DNA of 7,133 nucleotides, from assembly GCF_002399615.1 (NCBI RefSeq), contig NZ_DHDZ01000033.1:250081-257213 (forward strand), in the 5' to 3' direction. Origin of the DNA: Pedobacter sp. UBA4863 (GTDB lineage Bacteria > Bacteroidota > Bacteroidia > Sphingobacteriales > Sphingobacteriaceae). Under the pieces are notes generated by a model that made no database searches, was not told the DNA's origin, and worked only from the letters and a program-made list of their open reading frames with translations. Both the position numbers and the translations under genes were made by a program. Shown here one piece after another: positions 5,465 through 7,133 of this stretch; position 1 is the stretch's first letter, and each line of letters opens with the position of its first letter.

Positions 5465-6928
5465 ATGAACCAAACCAAACACCCTAAACAGCTCTACCTC
5501 CTATTTTTTACCGAAATGTGGGAGCGTTTTTCGTTCTACGGAATGAAGGCCTTGCTGTTGGCCTATATGGTTACCCAACTAAAATTCGACGAACCAAAAG
5601 GTTATGCCATTTTAGGTGCTTACTCGGCGTTGGTTTATACCATGCCCATGTTTGGTGGAATGTTGGCCGATAAGTTTTTAGGATACCGACGGGCCATTAT
5701 TTTTGGTGGTATAATGATGGCCATTGGCCACATAGTATTAGCCATACCTCAAGATTGGAGTTTTTTTTATGGCATGGCATTTATCATTTGCGGAAATGGT
5801 TTTTTCAAACCTAACGTTTCGAGTTTGGTAGGTACGTTGTACGACAATAACGACCCTCGCAAAGACAGCGCATTTTCGCTCTTCTACATGGGCATAAATA
5901 TTGGCGCAGCTTTGGGTGGCTTACTTTGTGGTTACGTTGGCCAGCAAATAAATTGGCATTATGGCTTTGGCTTGGCAGGTATTTTTATGGTTTTAGGTTT
6001 AGTGATTTTCATTATCGGAAAATCATCATTAAAGGAAAAAGGCTTACCATTAACAAATGATTTACACCGAAAAATAGGTGGTTTCATCTCTGTAGAATGG
6101 ACGGTTTACTTATTAACCTTTGTAACTTTACCTTTAATTGTAACCCTGTTTAATTATTATGAAGCACTAGATAGTATTATGTTAGTGCTTGCAATTGTTT
6201 CTGTTGCTTATATTTTATACTTATCGTTTAAGCTTGAAAAAGAAGCAAAATTCAAATTGCTTGCTGCCTTAATTTTGGTGGTAGTTTCTACTATATTTTG
6301 GGCTTTTTACGAACAAAATGCAGGTTCGTTAAACTTATTCGCCATGCGAAATGTAGATATGCAGGTTTTCGGAATTGCGCTCCCAGCCCTTGCAGTTAAC
6401 AACTTTTTGCCTCCAGGCTGGGTAATTATTTTAAGCTTTGTATTTGCTGCTTTGTGGCCTTGGCTCAATAAACGCGGCTTAGAACCCTCTACGCCAGCAA
6501 AATTTGCTTTTTCATTTATCTTCGTTGCAATGGGTTTCTTCACTTTTTATTTAGCCTGTCAAGCTAGCTTAAGCCATGGTTTAATTCCATTGGTGGCTTT
6601 TGCTGGCGGATATTTCTTTATCATTTGTGGTGAGATGTGTATTTCTCCAGTGGGCTTATCTATGATTACCAAATTGTCGCCAACCAATATTGTAGGTTTA
6701 ATGATGGGCATTTTCTTCTTTTTCACTGCCATTGGCGAATTTTTAGCAGGTAAAATTGGTGCGCTAATGAGTATCCCAAAAGATATTATAGCGGCAAACA
6801 ACCCCGTGCTATCGCTACCCTATTATGCCAATGTATTGTTACAGATCTCTATTTTTTCTGCAGGTGTTGGGGTATTTATTTTCTTTCTTGTTCCACTATT
6901 AAAAAAATGGATGGGCGATATCAGATAG
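5465..6928 (+). CDS. POT (PTR2) family proton-coupled di-/tripeptide transporter
   Basis: An inner-membrane major-facilitator protein of the proton-dependent oligopeptide transporter family, expected to import di- and tripeptides with protons. The 487 residues give about 12-14 hydrophobic segments. Family hallmarks are the ExxER motif in FFTEMWERFSFYG (14-26), the first PTR2 signature GGMLADKFLG (64-73), GNGFFKPNVSS (110-120) with the conserved Lys115, and the second signature FYMGINIGAALGG (140-152). Later come FWAFYEQ (278-284) and GEMCISPVGLS (389-399) with a conserved membrane glutamate. The ATG at 5465 is used because the first helix begins soon after; a longer frame from 5366 would overlap the end of pdxH with a charged non-family extension. 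The gene is intact. A 90-base stretch encoding about residues 439-467 is repeated exactly beyond its stop. Precise substrate is not predictable. Confidence 0.95.
   Translation: MNQTKHPKQLYLLFFTEMWERFSFYGMKALLLAYMVTQLKFDEPKGYAILGAYSALVYTMPMFGGMLADKFLGYRRAIIFGGIMMAIGHIVLAIPQDWSFFYGMAFIICGNGFFKPNVSSLVGTLYDNNDPRKDSAFSLFYMGINIGAALGGLLCGYVGQQINWHYGFGLAGIFMVLGLVIFIIGKSSLKEKGLPLTNDLHRKIGGFISVEWTVYLLTFVTLPLIVTLFNYYEALDSIMLVLAIVSVAYILYLSFKLEKEAKFKLLAALILVVVSTIFWAFYEQNAGSLNLFAMRNVDMQVFGIALPALAVNNFLPPGWVIILSFVFAALWPWLNKRGLEPSTPAKFAFSFIFVAMGFFTFYLACQASLSHGLIPLVAFAGGYFFIICGEMCISPVGLSMITKLSPTNIVGLMMGIFFFFTAIGEFLAGKIGALMSIPKDIIAANNPVLSLPYYANVLLQISIFSAGVGVFIFFLVPLLKKWMGDIR
6778..6867 (+). repeat. Direct repeat copy 1, inside the transporter gene
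   Basis: These 90 bases, coding for about residues 439-467 of the transporter (KDIIAANNPVLS...), recur without a single difference at 7044-7133, an offset of 266 bases. The left boundary is sharp: the preceding base is C at 6777 but A at 7043. The right boundary is unknown because the window ends within the second copy. Confidence 0.97.
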
Positions 6929-6957
6929 TTTAACACGATTTAACGAGATAGCTCAAA

Positions 6958-6992
6958 AACTGTTTAAAAATGGGATAACCATTTAACAGGTT
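6958..6992. repeat. Stem-loop 1 downstream of the transporter gene
   Basis: AAATGG (6968-6973) pairs with CCATTT (6979-6984) over the loop GATAA. The stem extends through TGTT/AACA and AAC/GTT with bulges of three bases on one side and one on the other. It starts 29 bases after the transporter stop. No T-run follows, so it is not a standard intrinsic terminator, but it may still protect or end the transcript. Confidence 0.5.
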
Positions 6993-6993
6993 A

Positions 6994-7015
6994 AGTTTGG
7001 TGGGGACACCAAACT
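6994..7015. repeat. Stem-loop 2, perfect 9-bp stem
   Basis: AGTTTGGTG (6994-7002) and CACCAAACT (7007-7015) are exact reverse complements around the four-base loop GGGA. This is the strongest hairpin downstream of the transporter gene. A poly-T tail is absent; the next bases begin another palindrome. It could be a terminator-like barrier or a dispersed palindromic repeat. Confidence 0.7.
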
Positions 7016-7016
7016 C

Positions 7017-7029
7017 TAGCGGGCCGCTA
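7017..7029. repeat. GC-rich palindrome TAGCGG-G-CCGCTA
   Basis: TAGCGG (7017-7022) and CCGCTA (7024-7029) are exact inverted copies around one G. It starts one base after stem-loop 2, so three structured segments follow in tandem (6958-7029). Its right half also pairs with a TATAGCGGC word inside the duplicated segment (7053-7061), giving an alternative fold. Confidence 0.55.
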
Positions 7030-7061
7030 TAGGCAGGTGGGGAAAAAGATATTATAGCGGC
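7023..7061. repeat. 9-bp inverted repeat spanning the duplication junction
   Basis: GCCGCTATA (7023-7031) and TATAGCGGC (7053-7061) are perfect inverted copies separated by 21 bases. The boundary between the unique sequence and the duplicated copy (7043/7044) falls in the loop. The same partner word exists in the native gene copy at 6787-6795 give or take alignment, so pairing between the spacer palindrome and the gene could have guided strand switching. Confidence 0.6.
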
Positions 7062-7133
7062 AAACAACCCCGTGCTATCGCTACCCTATTATGCCAATGT
7101 ATTGTTACAGATCTCTATTTTTTCTGCAGGTGT
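7044..7133 (+). pseudogene. Duplicated 3' fragment of the transporter gene (cut by window end)
   Basis: An exact 90-base copy of 6778-6867, still open at the right edge. In the frame corresponding to the transporter there is a TAG at 7030-7032 and no start codon between it and the copy, so the visible part is not an expressed gene by itself. Perfect identity, including third codon positions, means the duplication is either very recent or an assembly artefact at a contig end. If it continues to the same end point, the whole would be a tandem duplication with a 266-base unit. Confidence 0.75.

Noticed and set aside
6938..6996. Integron attC-like site (RYYYAAC at 6938-6944 and GTTAAGT at 6990-6996)
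   Set aside because: The short consensus words occur repeatedly by chance in this AT-rich stretch; the internal arms are not complementary and there is no integrase or cassette array.
6778..7133. Diversity-generating retroelement (variable and template repeats with a hairpin between)
   Set aside because: The layout is superficially similar, but the copies are identical at every adenine, the gene is a membrane transporter, and no reverse transcriptase is present in the window.

Overview
The window looks like chromosomal DNA from a member of the Bacteroidota, most likely a Pedobacter-like member of the Sphingobacteriaceae. The reasons are AT-rich DNA, A/T-rich translation starts without Shine-Dalgarno sites, several TAnnTTTG boxes of the Bacteroidota -7 type just upstream of genes, and protein sequences typical of that phylum. 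The organism call is inference from sequence character, not from a search.

Layout. Positions 1-519 hold no gene but contain short repeats, including a five-copy 11-bp tandem array and two small palindromes. A HI0933/YhiN-type flavoprotein gene lies on the minus strand (520-1710). A 390-bp divergent spacer (1711-2100) follows; it contains a large degenerate stem-loop element built around a perfect 11+1+11 palindrome. Then purK (2101-3240) and purE (3423-3905) run on the plus strand, separated by a 21-bp tandem repeat. A convergent spacer (3906-4072) rich in CGAAAG/CTTTCG inverted repeats holds a good intrinsic terminator. yqgE (4073-4636, minus) and pdxH (4750-5400, plus) diverge from a 113-bp promoter spacer. 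A POT-family peptide transporter gene (5465-6928) follows pdxH. The right edge (6929-7133) has three successive stem-loops and then an exact 90-bp copy of a stretch from the 3' part of the transporter gene, which is cut off by the end of the window.

How the genes relate. PurK and PurE catalyse consecutive steps of de novo purine synthesis (AIR to N5-CAIR to CAIR) and are probably co-transcribed. PdxH makes pyridoxal 5'-phosphate. The transporter imports di- and tripeptides with protons. YqgE and the flavoprotein are conserved proteins without firm roles. The six genes are housekeeping or metabolic and all appear intact. I see no phage, CRISPR, toxin-antitoxin or new multigene system. The unusual content is in the spacers (several unrelated repeat families) and in the partial duplication at the right edge.
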